A stretch of 64,000 nucleotides of DNA from Robinsoniella sp. (GTDB taxonomy: Bacteria; Bacillota; Clostridia; Lachnospirales; Lachnospiraceae), in NCBI GenBank assembly GCA_022788205.1, contig JALEVQ010000021.1:1-64000 (forward strand), given 5' to 3'. A program made the translations under genes and the position numbers. The notes below the pieces were generated by a model. That model made no database searches, was not told the origin of the DNA, and worked only from the letters and a program-made list of their open reading frames with translations. Positions 37,301-45,427 of the stretch are shown here, in pieces. Numbering within the stretch: the stretch's first letter is position 1; every line of letters starts with the position of its first letter.

Positions 37301-38427
37301 TGGGAGAGGAAAAACTGCGCACCCCCTATTTTCTGGTCGATGAAAAGAAAATTCGACGTAATCTGGAAATTCTGCGAGAGGTGCAGCGGAAAACAGGCTG
37401 TAAAATTTTGCTGGCGCAGAAGGCATTTTCGATGTTTTCTGTCTATCCGCTTCTGCGTCAGTTTTTAGCAGGAACGACAGCGAGCGGTCTGTATGAGGCG
37501 CGTCTGGGATGCGAGACGTTCGGCGGGGAGACGCATGTCTTTTCCCCCGCCTACCGCGAAGATGAATTTGAGGAATTGCTCTCCTATGTGGATGATATCG
37601 TCTTCAATTCTCCGTCTCAGGTGAGAAAATTTGCAGAGCGCGCCAAAAGGGCAGGAAAGTCAGTGGGGATGCGCGTCAACCCGGAATGTTCTACACAGGA
37701 GGGACATGAGATTTACGACCCGTGTGCACCGGGTTCACGCCTGGGAACGACCATTTCAAAGTTTGACCCGGATCTTTTGCCGCTTTTGGATGGGCTTCAT
37801 TTCCACACGCTGTGTGAGCAGGATGCTGATGATCTGGAGACGACGGTGATTGCATTTGAGGAAAAATTCGGATCGTATCTTTGTGGCATGAAATGGCTGA
37901 ACTTGGGAGGCGGTCACCATATCACGAGAGAAGGGTATCAGATTGACCGTCTGATCCGCCTGATCGAGAGACTGAAAAAGACATACGGGGTAGAAATTTA
38001 TCTTGAACCCGGTGAGGCGGTCGTCTTAAATGCAGGAGAACTCGTCTCGACTGTGCTTGAGACGATGGAAAATGGGATTGAGATCGCCATCCTGGACGCT
38101 TCAGCGGCATGCCATATGCCGGATGTGCTGGAGATGCCGTACCGCCCTCCGGTGCGAGGCGGTGCACAGCCGGGAGAAAAAAAATACACCTGCCGGCTTG
38201 CAGGACCGACGTGCCTTGCGGGCGATGTGATCGGAGACTATTCTTTCGACACAGAACTACACCCGGGCGATCAGGTCATCTTTGAGGACATGGCGCTTTA
38301 CACGATGGTGAAGACTAATACCTTCAATGGGATGAGACTGCCCTCGATCGTCTGGCAGAGCGAGAGCGGGGAAAAGACGGTTGTCCGGACCTTTGGATAT
38401 GAAGACTTCAAGATGAGACTTTCTTAG
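37300..38427 (+). CDS. nspC: Carboxynorspermidine decarboxylase
   Basis: A 375-residue PLP enzyme of the alanine-racemase fold (group IV decarboxylases). The Schiff-base Lys is K41 in KILLAQKAFSMF; the family features GLHFHTLCEQ, NLGGGHHIT, EPGEAV and the C-terminal GPTCLAGDVIGDY follow. It decarboxylates carboxynorspermidine or carboxyspermidine to the free polyamine. ATG 37300 overlaps the dehydrogenase stop (TGATG), so the two are coupled. The last gene of the core polyamine operon. Confidence 0.92.
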   Translation: MGEEKLRTPYFLVDEKKIRRNLEILREVQRKTGCKILLAQKAFSMFSVYPLLRQFLAGTTASGLYEARLGCETFGGETHVFSPAYREDEFEELLSYVDDIVFNSPSQVRKFAERAKRAGKSVGMRVNPECSTQEGHEIYDPCAPGSRLGTTISKFDPDLLPLLDGLHFHTLCEQDADDLETTVIAFEEKFGSYLCGMKWLNLGGGHHITREGYQIDRLIRLIERLKKTYGVEIYLEPGEAVVLNAGELVSTVLETMENGIEIAILDASAACHMPDVLEMPYRPPVRGGAQPGEKKYTCRLAGPTCLAGDVIGDYSFDTELHPGDQVIFEDMALYTMVKTNTFNGMRLPSIVWQSESGEKTVVRTFGYEDFKMRLS

Positions 38428-38467
38428 CGGGATCGAGAAAATAAGAAGAGAAAAGAGTGACAAAGAA

Positions 38468-39079
38468 ATGAGATTGTATATTGTGCGCCATGGAGAGACA
38501 GAATGGAATGTGACAAAGCGGCTTCAGGGAAGAACCGATATTCCTCTGAATGAAAATGGGAGAGAGGCGGCGCGAAAAACGGCAGAAGGGATCAAGGATC
38601 TGCATATTGACATGGTCATTTCCAGCCCGCTTGTGCGCGCAAAGGAGACGGCAGAGTTGATGATGGAAGGCAGAGATGTGCCGATGTATGTGGATGAGCG
38701 CCTTCAGGAGATCAGCTTTGGAATAAAAGAGGGCGAGAAAAACTGGAAAGAGACAGAAATTTTCTTTCACAGCCCAGATACGTATCAGCCTCCGGAAGGA
38801 GGAGAAAGTCTGACGCAGCTTTTAGAGCGGACAAAGGAGTTTCTGGACGATATGGCAGGGCGCACAGAACGAAAAGATAAAAATATTTTGGTAGCTACGC
38901 ACGGCGCAGCCACGAGAGCATTGCTGGCAAATATCAAGCATCTTCCACTGAGACAATTCTGGGATGGCAGTGTGCCGAAAAATTGCGGGATTACGCTGGT
39001 GGAGTGTGGCGAGGACAGAATGTACCGTGTGATTTGGGAAAACAGGGTATTCTACGAAGAGGCGGAGCCAAAAAGATAG
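38468..39079 (+). CDS. Histidine phosphatase (phosphoglycerate mutase-like)
   Basis: A 203-residue member of the histidine phosphatase superfamily. The catalytic motif RHGETEWN sits at the N-terminus, with QGRTDIPLNENGREAA, the second active-site part SSPLVRAKETAEL and the late His in VATHGAATRALL. Such proteins are often broad small-molecule phosphatases (PhoE, CobC-like); a true glycolytic mutase is unlikely from length. It lies 40 bases after nspC and may be transcribed from the polyamine operon, but a functional link is not evident. Confidence 0.88.
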   Translation: MRLYIVRHGETEWNVTKRLQGRTDIPLNENGREAARKTAEGIKDLHIDMVISSPLVRAKETAELMMEGRDVPMYVDERLQEISFGIKEGEKNWKETEIFFHSPDTYQPPEGGESLTQLLERTKEFLDDMAGRTERKDKNILVATHGAATRALLANIKHLPLRQFWDGSVPKNCGITLVECGEDRMYRVIWENRVFYEEAEPKR

Positions 39080-39131
39080 AATAAAAAAGGAAAAAGCGGG
39101 TCATACTGACAGGGAAAGGAGTGTGACTTGC

Positions 39132-39563
39132 ATGGATGCAAACGAAGAGCTTTTGAACTTTGTCTACCAGAATTCACAGATGGGGATTGACACGCTGCGG
39201 CAAATGCTTGAGATCTCGGAAGATGAAAAAATGAACGAATATCTGGAAGGACAGAAAAGAGGATATATAGAACTGCACAAAAAGGCAAAACAGTTCTTGA
39301 GTGAGAATGGGACGGATGAAAAAGGGCTCAGTATGATGGAAAAGATGAAGACCTACTGGATGATTAACATGCAGACAATCCGGGATAAATCCTCTTCGCA
39401 CATCGCAGATATGCTGATCAAAGGAAGCACGATGGGAATCAATGAGGCGGTCAAGAAAATCAATGACTATGAGGGCAAAGCAAAGAAGGAATATGTTGAT
39501 CTCATGAAAAGGCTTCAAAAATTTGAGGAAGGCAATATCGAGAGGTTAAAGGAATTTTTGTAA
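39132..39563 (+). CDS. Small helical protein, unknown function
   Basis: A 143-residue soluble protein predicted to be almost entirely helical with Lys/Glu-rich faces, resembling a four-helix bundle (DUF2383 or ferritin-like proteins come to mind, but I see no metal-ligand pattern). ATG 39132 has AAAGGAG 11 bases upstream; GTG 39123 is too close to it. It ends just before a strong bidirectional terminator, so it closes the transcript that includes the histidine phosphatase. Confidence 0.72.
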   Translation: MDANEELLNFVYQNSQMGIDTLRQMLEISEDEKMNEYLEGQKRGYIELHKKAKQFLSENGTDEKGLSMMEKMKTYWMINMQTIRDKSSSHIADMLIKGSTMGINEAVKKINDYEGKAKKEYVDLMKRLQKFEEGNIERLKEFL

Positions 39564-39601
39564 ATGAAAAGCTTTATCAGAGCTGCCGACAAATCATTAT
39601 A

Positions 39602-39648
39602 AAAAAATGCCATAGTGACACCAGACGGTGACGTTATGGCATTTTTCG
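39602..39648. terminator. Bidirectional terminator
   Basis: AAAAATGCCATA (from 39603) pairs with TATGGCATTTTT (to 39646), extended by an inner ACACC/GGTG-like pairing. It closes the operon ending with the small helical protein. Confidence 0.85.
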
Positions 39649-39912
39649 ATTGCACTTTTTGGTGTCGATTTTAATACTGGAAAGATGGCAGCAAATCAGC
39701 GCACAGACCGAGCAGAAAACGCAGCGTGTCTGCGGTGATATCATCTGTGACGATGGCGTACTCATATCTGTGAAATTAGGTTGCGAAATTCGAGGGGGTA
39801 GTGTAGAATTGTAGTGGCGATTTGGAAGCGTTACCATATCTTTTAAAAATGATATTTTGTGACGGTATCTGAAGAGAAAATATGGAATGAATTTAGGAGA
39901 AAAGGAATAAAG
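39649..39912. other. Region before queA with a possible minus-strand gene remnant
   Basis: No intact gene. On the minus strand, about 39675-39776, one frame reads HRYEYAIVTDDITADTLRF and ends in PSFQY with a stop; it is protein-like but has a stop just upstream and no start. It may be a decayed 3' end. The queA promoter must lie here or just before, but no clear hexamers are seen. Confidence 0.35.
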
Positions 39913-40938
39913 ATGAAAACATCTGATTTTTATTTTGAATTACCGCAGGAGCTGATTGCGCAGGATCCGCTGGAGGATCGCTCAAGCTCCAGGATGATGG
40001 TGTTGGATCGAAAGACAGGAAAGATCGAGCACCGTATTTTTCGAGATGTGATTGAGTATCTGGATCCGGGAGACTGCCTTGTGGTCAATGACACAAAGGT
40101 AATCCCGGCACGGCTGATCGGAAACAAAGTCGACACGGATGCAAAGATTGAAGTGCTGCTTTTAAAGAGAAAAGAAAACGATATCTGGGAGACTCTTGTA
40201 AAACCTGGCAAGAAGGCGAAGATCGGGACAGAGATTTCTTTTGGAGAGGGGCTTTTGAAAGCAAAGGTAGTAGATATTGTCGAGGAAGGAAACCGTCTGA
40301 TTCAATTTTCCTATGAAGGTATTTTCGAGGAGATTCTTGACAGACTGGGGCAGATGCCGCTTCCACCCTATATCACGCACCAGCTGAAGGATAAGAATCG
40401 ATATCAGACCGTCTATGCAAAACATGAGGGGTCAGCGGCCGCGCCGACAGCAGGACTTCACTTTACACCGGAGCTGCTTGAGAAAATCAAGGAAAAAGGC
40501 ATACAGATTGCCCATGTGACTCTTCATGTGGGGCTTGGCACTTTCCGACCGGTCAAGGTGGAGGACGTAACACAGCATCACATGCATTCAGAGTTTTATG
40601 TGGTGGAGGAAGAGCAGGCGAGAATAATCAACGAGACAAAGCGCTCTGGACACAAAGTGATTGCCGTGGGAACGACAAGCTGCAGAACGCTGGAATCTGC
40701 GACAAATGAAGAGGGAGTCTTGATCCCTGGCAGCGGATGGACAGAGATTTTTATCTATCCCGGATATCAATTTAAGTTGATTGACAGGCTGATTACCAAC
40801 TTTCATCTGCCAGAATCAACACTTCTGATGCTGGTCTCAGCGCTTGCCGGCAAAGAGACGATTTTACATGCGTATGAGGAGGCAGTCAAAGAACGATATC
40901 GCTTTTTCTCGTTTGGAGATGCGATGATGATTTTATAG
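39913..40938 (+). CDS. queA: tRNA preQ1(34) S-adenosylmethionine ribosyltransferase-isomerase
   Basis: A 341-residue QueA that transfers and isomerises the ribose of AdoMet onto preQ1 in tRNA, giving epoxyqueuosine. The N-terminus [33 protein letters not shown], the [13 protein letters not shown] core, [10 protein letters not shown] and the C-terminal [17 protein letters not shown] are diagnostic. ATG 39913 follows AAAAGGA; the longer frame start at 39859 is not supported. It is a single gene ending before a long hairpin. Confidence 0.96.
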   Translation: MKTSDFYFELPQELIAQDPLEDRSSSRMMVLDRKTGKIEHRIFRDVIEYLDPGDCLVVNDTKVIPARLIGNKVDTDAKIEVLLLKRKENDIWETLVKPGKKAKIGTEISFGEGLLKAKVVDIVEEGNRLIQFSYEGIFEEILDRLGQMPLPPYITHQLKDKNRYQTVYAKHEGSAAAPTAGLHFTPELLEKIKEKGIQIAHVTLHVGLGTFRPVKVEDVTQHHMHSEFYVVEEEQARIINETKRSGHKVIAVGTTSCRTLESATNEEGVLIPGSGWTEIFIYPGYQFKLIDRLITNFHLPESTLLMLVSALAGKETILHAYEEAVKERYRFFSFGDAMMIL

Positions 40939-40953
40939 TTATGGGAAATTTTG

Positions 40954-41000
40954 GGGTACCTCCCCACAAAACAAAGAGAATGTTTTGTGGAGAGGTACCC
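40954..41000. terminator. 20-bp hairpin after queA
   Basis: Bases 40954-40973 (GGGTACCTCCCCACAAAACA) pair with 40981-41000 at 19 of 20 positions around a 7-base loop. A T-run is absent on both sides, so it may stabilise the mRNA end or be a repeat rather than a classical terminator. Confidence 0.65.
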
Positions 41001-41348
41001 TAAACTATACTGTTTATCTTATTTCTAAAAGTATTCGTCCGCAGGCATAGCGAGCGCAGACCGCGCATAAGATACAAAATAGAAAAAGAAAGATGATTAT
41101 CTGCAGAAGGAGATCAAGAGACGTCTTATGCACAATCTATATTATCCATTTATCAATACGCCGTTATTACTTGAAACATTTCAATGTGCGCGCAGCTTAT
41201 GTCGATGACTGGTTTGCGGTGATCGACTGGAAGCAAGCAGAAATGCGGTATCAAAAAATATTGGAGGTAAACAGAGGGAAAAGGTGACAAATAATTAGAG
41301 AACAGGCAGCCATGTCGAAAAATATGCATATTTTTGCAAATACGGTGA
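41001..41348. other. Intergenic region with palindrome and doubtful small frame
   Basis: No convincing gene. A 64-codon frame (41093-41287) has no ribosome binding site; its second half (AYVDDWFAVIDWKQAEMRY) is protein-like and may be a remnant. AAAAATATGCATATTTTT (41318-41335) is a perfect 18-bp palindrome just upstream of the promoter for the V4R gene and could be an operator. Confidence 0.4.
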
Positions 41349-41440
41349 TTTACTTTTGCATATATTTTCAGTATAATGAAATAGGATTAAAATGAAGGAG
41401 AAAGTTCATTTGCGGCGAGAAAAAGGATCTCGCCGCAAAT
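41349..41440 (+). promoter_or_regulatory. Promoter and leader hairpin of the V4R-cyclase pair
   Basis: TTTACT (41349-41354), a 17-bp spacer and TATAAT (41372-41377). In the leader, ATTTGCGGCGAGA (41408-41420) pairs perfectly with 41428-41440 around 7 bases. No T-run follows, so it may affect translation or mRNA stability. Confidence 0.6.
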
Positions 41441-41493
41441 GTGGCACAGGAGATATTCGGAAACACAATAGCGGCGAAGAAATGGGGAGTAAA

Positions 41494-41865
41494 ATGGAAA
41501 AGAATGTGTTTTTAGAAGAAAGAAAAGAATTGGAACTGTCCGATTATATGCATTTTCAGTCAGGGGACAGAGGAAATCTCGGGGGTCAAGTGCCAGTGAT
41601 GATCTATCGGTTTTTGGGTATCTTGAGAATCGAAAAATTTGACAGAGAGACAGGCAAGATGATCCTCACAATATCTGAAGATGTAGACTGTTCTGGACTG
41701 CCGATGCTTGGAGAGACGGTATGTAATTACGATGAGGGGATTCTCTCAGGGATTTTGACGTCATACACAAAGAAAGATTACAACGCAATCGAGATTGACT
41801 GCTGGGCGACAGGGGATAGAGTGTGTCGGTTTCAGGCAGAGACAAAAGAGACTGCAGGAGAATAA
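41494..41865 (+). CDS. V4R-domain sensor protein, apparently shortened
   Basis: A 123-residue cytosolic protein with the C-terminal half of a V4R (4-vinyl reductase) small-molecule-binding domain: EDVDCSGLPMLGETVCNYDEGILSGILT and EIDCWATGDRVCRF, with conserved Cys residues. The N-terminal SDYMHFQSGDRGNLGGQVPV and IYRF are followed at once by LGILRIEKF. In V4R proteins as I know them, about 65-80 residues normally lie between these blocks, so an in-frame internal deletion is likely. ATG 41494 follows GGGGAG. The diguanylate cyclase starts 3 bases after its stop, so this probably senses a ligand for it. Confidence 0.7.
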   Translation: MEKNVFLEERKELELSDYMHFQSGDRGNLGGQVPVMIYRFLGILRIEKFDRETGKMILTISEDVDCSGLPMLGETVCNYDEGILSGILTSYTKKDYNAIEIDCWATGDRVCRFQAETKETAGE

Positions 41866-41867
41866 GT

Positions 41868-43103
41868 ATGGAAGAAAAAAATTGTAAGCTGCTCTTTGAA
41901 TATTTAAGAAGTATATTGTATGATTCGGAAGTTCAGACACTTGATATCAGTCTCCTGGATCAGCCATATCAACAGCTGGGACAGGGACTGCAGTTGCTGG
42001 AGAAATCGCTGAGTGAGATGAAAAGCTATTTGGCGGACCTCTCTATCGGAAATTTGTCGAGACCCTTTCCGTCTCAAGAGAATTTTTTGTGTTTTAATCT
42101 GAAAAATTTGCATGCAAATTTAAATCATTTGACGTGGCAGGCAAAGCAGGTGGCCGACGGCGATTATTCCCAGAGAGTCTGTTATCTGGGAGAGTTTTCC
42201 GATGCATTCAACACGATGACTGCACAGCTAAGAGAGCGGGAAAGGCAGCTGAAAAAGGAGGCACTGGAAATTCAGAACCACGCAGAAGTAATCGAGTCCT
42301 ACAATAAAATTTTGATGGAAATGATGCGCAAAAAAAAGGAATGGGCCTTTGTCGTGGATGCAGAGACGAAAAAGGTAATCTATTGCAATAAGACAGAAGA
42401 TCAAGGGGAAAGACCGGGGGATATCTGTCTGGAGGCATTACCTTTCTATGAAAGTATGTTGAAATGGAGCGACAAGGGTGAGAATAGAGAGTGGCAGGTC
42501 AGAGGCGATGGTGAAGAATGCTATCAGATTACTTCATTCAGCGGGGAATGGAGAGGGTCTCCTTCTTATTTCCATGTGGTTTCTGATGCGACGCAGGATA
42601 AACTTCAGATTCGAAAACTGACAGATCAAATTGATCTCGATCCGGATACCGGGATTTATAATAGACTGTTTTTCAAAAAATATATGGCACAGATTTTGCA
42701 GGACAGGAGGGAAGTGACACTGTGCTATCTGGATCTGGATGGATTAAAGGCAGTCAATGACCAGTTTGGGCATCTGGAAGGAGATACCTACATCAAGGAA
42801 TTTATTGCGATCGTGAAAAAAAATATCCGCAAGGAGGATGTCTTCGCCAGAGTGGGAGGAGACGAGTTTTGTATTGTCTTTTTGGGATATTATAAAAGTA
42901 TGGCATTGCGGAAATTGGCGAGAATACGGGAAAAATTTATAAAAAAGAATAAGAAACCATATCCCGTCAGCTTTAGCTATGGAGTCTTTGCGTTTGACAA
43001 TCGGGGAGAGAAACTGTCTCTGGATGAGATCATAGGCAGGGCAGATTCTGCGATGTATCAATATAAACAGAAAAATAAAAAGAAATCGCAAAGTTCAAAA
43101 TAA
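41868..43103 (+). CDS. Diguanylate cyclase with HAMP-like and PAS-like regions
   Basis: A 411-residue soluble protein that should make cyclic di-GMP. A helical N-terminus (1-85), a HAMP-like signalling segment (QVADGDYSQRVCYLGEFSDAFNTM), a coiled-coil, a PAS-like region (about 155-235) and the GGDEF domain follow. The active site GGDEF is at 330-334, intact, and the inhibitory site RKED is at 321-324, five residues upstream as expected. No membrane helices are present, so input must come from inside the cell, most simply from the V4R protein encoded just before. No EAL or PilZ protein is in the window. Confidence 0.92.
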   Translation: MEEKNCKLLFEYLRSILYDSEVQTLDISLLDQPYQQLGQGLQLLEKSLSEMKSYLADLSIGNLSRPFPSQENFLCFNLKNLHANLNHLTWQAKQVADGDYSQRVCYLGEFSDAFNTMTAQLRERERQLKKEALEIQNHAEVIESYNKILMEMMRKKKEWAFVVDAETKKVIYCNKTEDQGERPGDICLEALPFYESMLKWSDKGENREWQVRGDGEECYQITSFSGEWRGSPSYFHVVSDATQDKLQIRKLTDQIDLDPDTGIYNRLFFKKYMAQILQDRREVTLCYLDLDGLKAVNDQFGHLEGDTYIKEFIAIVKKNIRKEDVFARVGGDEFCIVFLGYYKSMALRKLARIREKFIKKNKKPYPVSFSYGVFAFDNRGEKLSLDEIIGRADSAMYQYKQKNKKKSQSSK

Positions 43104-43115
43104 GAAGTCTTGAAA

Positions 43116-43179
43116 AACGGTCTATTTCAGGTTCGGGCGTCATTTGCAGGAAAAGTACTTGAAATAGACCGTTCGTTTT
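43116..43179. terminator. Bidirectional terminator between cyclase and MATE genes
   Basis: AACGGTCTATTTCA (43116-43129) pairs perfectly with TGAAATAGACCGTT (43160-43173). AAAA before and TTTTT after make it work on both strands. Confidence 0.85.
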
Positions 43180-43197
43180 TCGATCAGACTGTTTTGG

Positions 43198-44559
43198 TCA
43201 GAGGTTCTCGCGCGTGATGTTTTTTAACCAGCGATAGCTTTTATAGTGATGGTATACGACTGGCATTTTCACGAACTCATCGAGGCACATCACGAAATAC
43301 ACCCACATCGGAGGCAGGCGCAGCACAAAGGCACACAGAAATCCGACCGGGACAGCAAAGAGCCACATGTCAATGAAATCACAGATAAAGCCGAAACGCG
43401 AGTCACCTCCCGAACGAAAAATTCCGCAGATTACGGTAGTATTCATCGCCTGTCCCACCACATAATAAGCATTGATAAAGAGCATGATGGTCAGGTAGCC
43501 CTTGGCGGTCTGAGACAAATCAACCATCTGCATTATCAGCGGTCTCATAAAAAGAATCAAAATTCCTCCTAGGATACTGGTGAGCAAAGTAACATGGCAA
43601 AGTCTGGAGGCATCTCTTTTTGCCTCTTCCATATGCCCGTCCCCGAGCTGTTTTCCGAGATAGATCGCACCTCCGTTTGCAATTCCAAAGCAGACGACGG
43701 TTCCTAAATTGCGCGCCACAACAACAACGGAGTTTGCTGCCACGATATCACTTCCGAGATGTCCCATGATCACAGAGTACATAGAGAAGGCAACACCCCA
43801 GACGACCTCATTTCCGAAAGCAGGCATGGCATATCTGAGGTAGTCGCGAAAAAGCACCTTATTTTTCTCAAAGATGGCAGAGACGCGAAAGCGGACAACC
43901 CGAAATTTTGTGGCATCCATCATACAGATCAAAAATTCAATTCCTCTTGCAATCACTGTCGCGGTGGCAGCTCCTCTGATTCCCATCTTTGGCATTCCGA
44001 ACAGTCCAAAAATAAATACAGCGTTGAGCAAAATGTTTAAGATCAATGCAGAGCCAAATGTCCACATGGAGAAGACAACTCGCTCGATGCTGCGCATAAT
44101 ACAGAGATAGACTTGTGAGACGCTCATAAATAAATACGAAATTCCCAGAATTCGGAGATAGGAGATACCGCCTGCGATCAGGACAGGGTCATCGGTGAAT
44201 ACTTTCATCGCATATTCAGGGAAAAAACATGCAATCACAAAAAAGCAAAAGGAAATTCCGATCGAAAATTTCAGGGCAATACCCATAATCTTTTCGATCG
44301 CTTTCGTGTCTTTCTTTCCCCAATACTGGGAAGAGAGCATGGTTGCACCGGAAGCGATTCCAGTGTACACCAGAGACAAAATAAACTGAACTTGATTGGC
44401 GAGGGATACGGCTGAGAGTGCATCCTGACCGACATAACCTACCATGATGACATCGGCAGAGCTCACCGCAGTACTGATCAGATTCTGCACTGCAATTGGC
44501 AATACAAGACGAGACAAAGCACGATAAAACGCTACCCCTTCTCTGTTGTCTTTTTTCAT
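43198..44559 (-). CDS. MATE-family efflux transporter
   Basis: A 453-residue membrane protein with twelve helices in two homologous halves, exporting drugs or metabolites in exchange for Na+ or H+. Family features are VLPIAVQNLISTAVSSADVIMVGYVGQDALSAVSLANQ near the N-terminus and the matching FGNEVVWGVAFSMYSVIMGHLG in the second half. The start at 44559 fits the upstream AAGGAAG better than the ATG two codons earlier. It is a single minus-strand gene, convergent with the cyclase and divergent from the broken ABC gene. Confidence 0.92.
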   Translation of the reverse strand: MKKDNREGVAFYRALSRLVLPIAVQNLISTAVSSADVIMVGYVGQDALSAVSLANQVQFILSLVYTGIASGATMLSSQYWGKKDTKAIEKIMGIALKFSIGISFCFFVIACFFPEYAMKVFTDDPVLIAGGISYLRILGISYLFMSVSQVYLCIMRSIERVVFSMWTFGSALILNILLNAVFIFGLFGMPKMGIRGAATATVIARGIEFLICMMDATKFRVVRFRVSAIFEKNKVLFRDYLRYAMPAFGNEVVWGVAFSMYSVIMGHLGSDIVAANSVVVVARNLGTVVCFGIANGGAIYLGKQLGDGHMEEAKRDASRLCHVTLLTSILGGILILFMRPLIMQMVDLSQTAKGYLTIMLFINAYYVVGQAMNTTVICGIFRSGGDSRFGFICDFIDMWLFAVPVGFLCAFVLRLPPMWVYFVMCLDEFVKMPVVYHHYKSYRWLKNITRENL

Positions 44560-44735
44560 AAACATTCTTCCTTTCCGTATTTTTTTCTGTACATTGAAAA
44601 ATGCCAGATTTTTCTGATAAATTTATTATATTATACTTAAATAGAAATTCCCTCTATTAATTTGATCAGAAATGATACTATTTTGACTTTCAAGATGGGT
44701 GACGAGAAAGATACCTTGAATGAGAGCGAAAATAC

Positions 44736-44784
44736 TTGACATGAAGAAAAAAAGTTCTATATTGATTAGTGAAAACTAACCAAT
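44736..44784 (+). promoter_or_regulatory. Promoter with long operator palindrome of the ABC pair
   Basis: TTGACA (44736-44741), a 16-bp spacer and TATATT (44758-44763). ATTGaTTAGT (44761-44770), GAAA and ACTAAcCAAT (44775-44784) form a 24-bp palindrome with one mismatch, overlapping the -10 and start. The shape suits a TetR- or MarR-type repressor, but no such gene is adjacent. Confidence 0.7.
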
Positions 44785-44800
44785 ATGAGGGAGGGATACA

Positions 44801-45417
44801 ATGTTTCTGGAAATCAGCAAAATTTGTAAAAGCTTCGGCACAGGGGAAAACCGAGCGCAGGTATTGAGAGAAATTGACTTGGAAGTGGAAAGAGGAGAGA
44901 TCTGTGTGTTGCTTGGACCGTCAGGTTCAGGTAAATCGACCTTGCTGAATATCATTGGCGGGATTGACAGTGCAGACAGCGGGGTTCTCTCAATCAACGG
45001 AGAACGCACAGCAGATATGGACGAGAAGAAGCTGACGCTGTACCGCAGAAAACATCTGGGATATATCTTTCAGATGTGCTCCTGAAAACACTTGGTCTGT
45101 ATGAACACCGGTATAAATTGCCGAACCAACTCTCTGGCGGTCAGCAGCAGAGAACAGCAATTGGGCGCGCAATCGTGAAAAATCCTGACATTTTGCTGTG
45201 TGATGAACCTACGGGGGCGTTGGATTATTATACATCAAAGGAAATTTTAAAGCTGATTGAGACGATCAATCAGAAGTATGGCAACACGGTCATCCTTGTC
45301 ACTCACAATGATGCCATCAAAAATATGGCAGACCGAGTAGTAAAGCTGCGCGACGGTGCAGTGCGAAAAAATTACAAAAATGAGGAGAAGATTTCGGCGA
45401 GCAAGCTGGAGTGGTGA
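44801..45417 (+). pseudogene. ABC transporter ATPase (MacB/LolD-like), broken by internal deletion
   Basis: The first frame (44801-45085) encodes the N-terminus with Walker [10 protein letters not shown] and the Q-loop LGYIFQ, then leaves frame and stops. The second frame (readable from about 45073 to 45417) continues with [13 protein letters not shown], the signature LSGGQQQR, Walker B ILLCDEPTGALD and the H-loop VTHND. The residues normally between the Q-loop and LLKTLGL, about 27, are missing and the frame shifts by two, so a deletion of roughly 80 bp is likely. Without it the gene would encode the ATPase for the permease that follows 10 bases later. A sequencing or assembly error cannot be excluded. 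Confidence 0.88.
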
Positions 45418-45427
45418 GGAGGAGCAC

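Noticed and set aside
41093..41287. 64-codon small gene
   Set aside because: No ribosome binding site and a rare-codon, Arg/Ile-rich start; kept only as a possible remnant.
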